From the NCBI GenBank assembly GCA_013365365.1, contig JABVXU010000233.1, positions 1 through 64,000 of the forward strand: a stretch of DNA of 64,000 nucleotides. The letters are read 5' to 3'. Under the pieces are notes generated by a model. It ran no database searches. It had not been told where the DNA came from and saw only the letters and a list, made by a program, of their open reading frames with translations. Shown here in pieces: positions 62,635-64,000 of the stretch; position 1 is the stretch's first letter, and every line of letters begins with the position of its first letter. Source of the DNA: Cruorifilaria tuberocauda (lineage: Eukaryota > Nematoda > Chromadorea > Rhabditida > Onchocercidae). A program made the translations under genes and the position numbers.

Positions 62635-64000
62635 TCAAACCTTTTCCGGTAAAATAGGTGTACTATAACCTTGGCAATGCCGTACTGCTTTGTTATACAT
62701 ATGTGGTGCTATACAATCACTTCGAGCATAAATTATATCTGCTGCTTGATATTTGTGCATTGAAACTGTTGACCTGGATGAACAACATAGAGCACGTTTC
62801 CAACTCTAAAGATTGATGAATTATTAAATTGAAGTTATTACCGGAGTTCATTCATCATTTCATTTTTAATTGTCAGACTGCTTGTAAATATAACTGTCTT
62901 AATAAAGTGAAAAAATTTTATTAAACAATAAAGATAACTGAAACGCAGAATTAATTCCTCATTTCATCACTTTCATTTCAAAATTAATGTCATTATTCGC
63001 TATTAAAAAAGATCATATTTTATAAAAATATAACATGTGAGATTATTAGGTCTAAACTTTTAAATATAATTTTTGGGAAGTTCATTTTTTCTTCATTTTG
63101 TTCCTTTGTAATGTTTTTTACGCATAATGAAATGAAATACGCTGACTAATTGTAATGATTGATAAAGAATCAAGGAAAATTCAACAAACAATAATAAATT
63201 ATCAACTGATAAAAACCTGAATTGTTTTCCGTGAAATGATCCAAACACCTGAAGTCCAACCAATAACAAGCATCGATGCACTCTTTATCAATGCCAACAA
63301 CGTAAATGTATCCGCTGGAAAAATTTCCAAATTCTAACTCAAAACACTAAGAAACATTTTGATTAAATTGATAATATAAGCTATAAAAATTATACTTTGT
63401 TGGTCGAATTGTTCTGCGCAATTACACAATTGTGACCGCTCCCATAATGGACGGTAATATTGTTCATAAGATAGTACCATAAGGACGAATACAGCTGGAA
63501 CTATGTAGAGCACGGAGAAAATACCAATTTTAGACATAAGCTGCGTCATTTTTGACGTATTATCACCACCCGGATGATGCTTTTGCATTAGTGAACGTAT
63601 CCGCCATAGATTAAAGAAGCCGACGATTAAGAAACATACACCGATGATTAGATATATTGTTAATGGAGCTAAATATATTACTTGTTAAAACAATATTTCA
63701 GTAAATTGAAGAATCAAAATTATTAATATTTTCATAATTTTATATAGAAAATTTTTGTACATTAAGAATTAGATGATATAACTAGCAAAAAGAGACGTAC
63801 CAAAAACGAATGTTTTGAGATAATCAATGTTGGTATTGCCAACATAACAAATTCCACTTAATGGATCGCCATCAACTGCGCCAAAAATTAACACGGCGAT
63901 CGTTTGAGTAGCAGGTAAGGACCAAGCGATGAAATGGAAATAATTTGCATAACTTGCAATTGCTTCACTTGACCACTTACTAGCTGCTGCTAGAACCCAC
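62635..64000 (-). CDS. Frizzled-family Wnt receptor (3' part, truncated by window)
   Basis: Seven-helix receptor for Wnt ligands. Visible exons: beyond 64000-63801, 63668-63396, 63314-63217, 62805-62635; all phases match. The first encodes WVLAAASKWSSEAI, YFHFIAWSLPATQTIAV and GDPLSGICYVGN, the typical TM3-TM4-loop region. The second has PLTIYLIIGVCFLIVGFFNL (TM5), SKIGIFSVLYIVPAVFVLMV (TM6) and the conserved loop ending in Cys-x-Cys. The third gives TM7 (LIKSASMLVIGWTSGVWI). The junction to the last exon creates KTIQSW, an intact KTxxxW motif for Dishevelled binding. The tail is short (about 50 residues) and ends PEKV with TGA at 62635. The extracellular Cys-rich domain and TM1-2 lie outside the window. 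I cannot say which nematode Frizzled subtype it is. Confidence 0.93.

Noticed and set aside
1..64000. tRNA, rRNA, CRISPR arrays, bacterial promoters, full-length transposons
   Set aside because: No T-arm-like GGTTCRANTCC signatures, spaced direct repeats, rRNA-like conserved blocks or complete transposase/polymerase frames were seen on either strand.

Overview
The window is strongly AT-rich animal DNA with intron-rich genes. I read it as a nematode, probably a parasitic one of the filarial/spirurid type. The reasons are short introns ending in TTTCAG-like acceptors, a DUF229 gene (a family typical of worms), acceptor-like sites a few bases before start codons as expected for spliced-leader trans-splicing, and the domain set of the large RIN gene. 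The species assignment is inference. Every gene was rebuilt by hand from splice sites, reading phase and family motifs; no transcript or database was consulted.

All the well-supported genes lie on the minus strand. From left to right: a gene-poor 4.4 kb; mitochondrial elongation factor Ts (4617-7338, 8 exons); a 2 kb spacer with a perfect 35-bp-arm inverted repeat and a second hairpin; and a very large RIN-family Rab5 exchange factor (9312 to at least 32146, about 30 exons). The RIN protein is ordered SH2, low-complexity linker, RH-like region, VPS9, RA. Next comes an 8 kb gap holding only weak plus-strand coding signals. It is followed by a six-exon gene for a 168-residue two-pass membrane protein (41673-43500), a possible 55-residue plus-strand gene (44435-44602), and an unrecognised gene with faint DNase II-like motifs (about 46600-49199). 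The right side holds a complete DUF229 protein (50012-56038, 15 exons) with a decayed BEL/Pao-like retroelement piece in one intron, a complete legumain (56909-60243) with a gut-type GATA promoter, and the 3' part of a Frizzled receptor (62635 to beyond 64000).

The genes form no obvious pathway or operon: spacers are mostly 0.8-2.4 kb or more. The most unusual observations are splice-related. Legumain has an intron whose donor reads AT where the exon junction is fixed by family conservation. RIN has a clear GC-AG intron inside its VPS9 domain. DUF229 has a second, weaker GC donor. There are also two NAGNAG acceptors and a perfect 76-nt hairpin upstream of EF-Ts. No tRNA, rRNA, CRISPR array or bacterial-type element was found.
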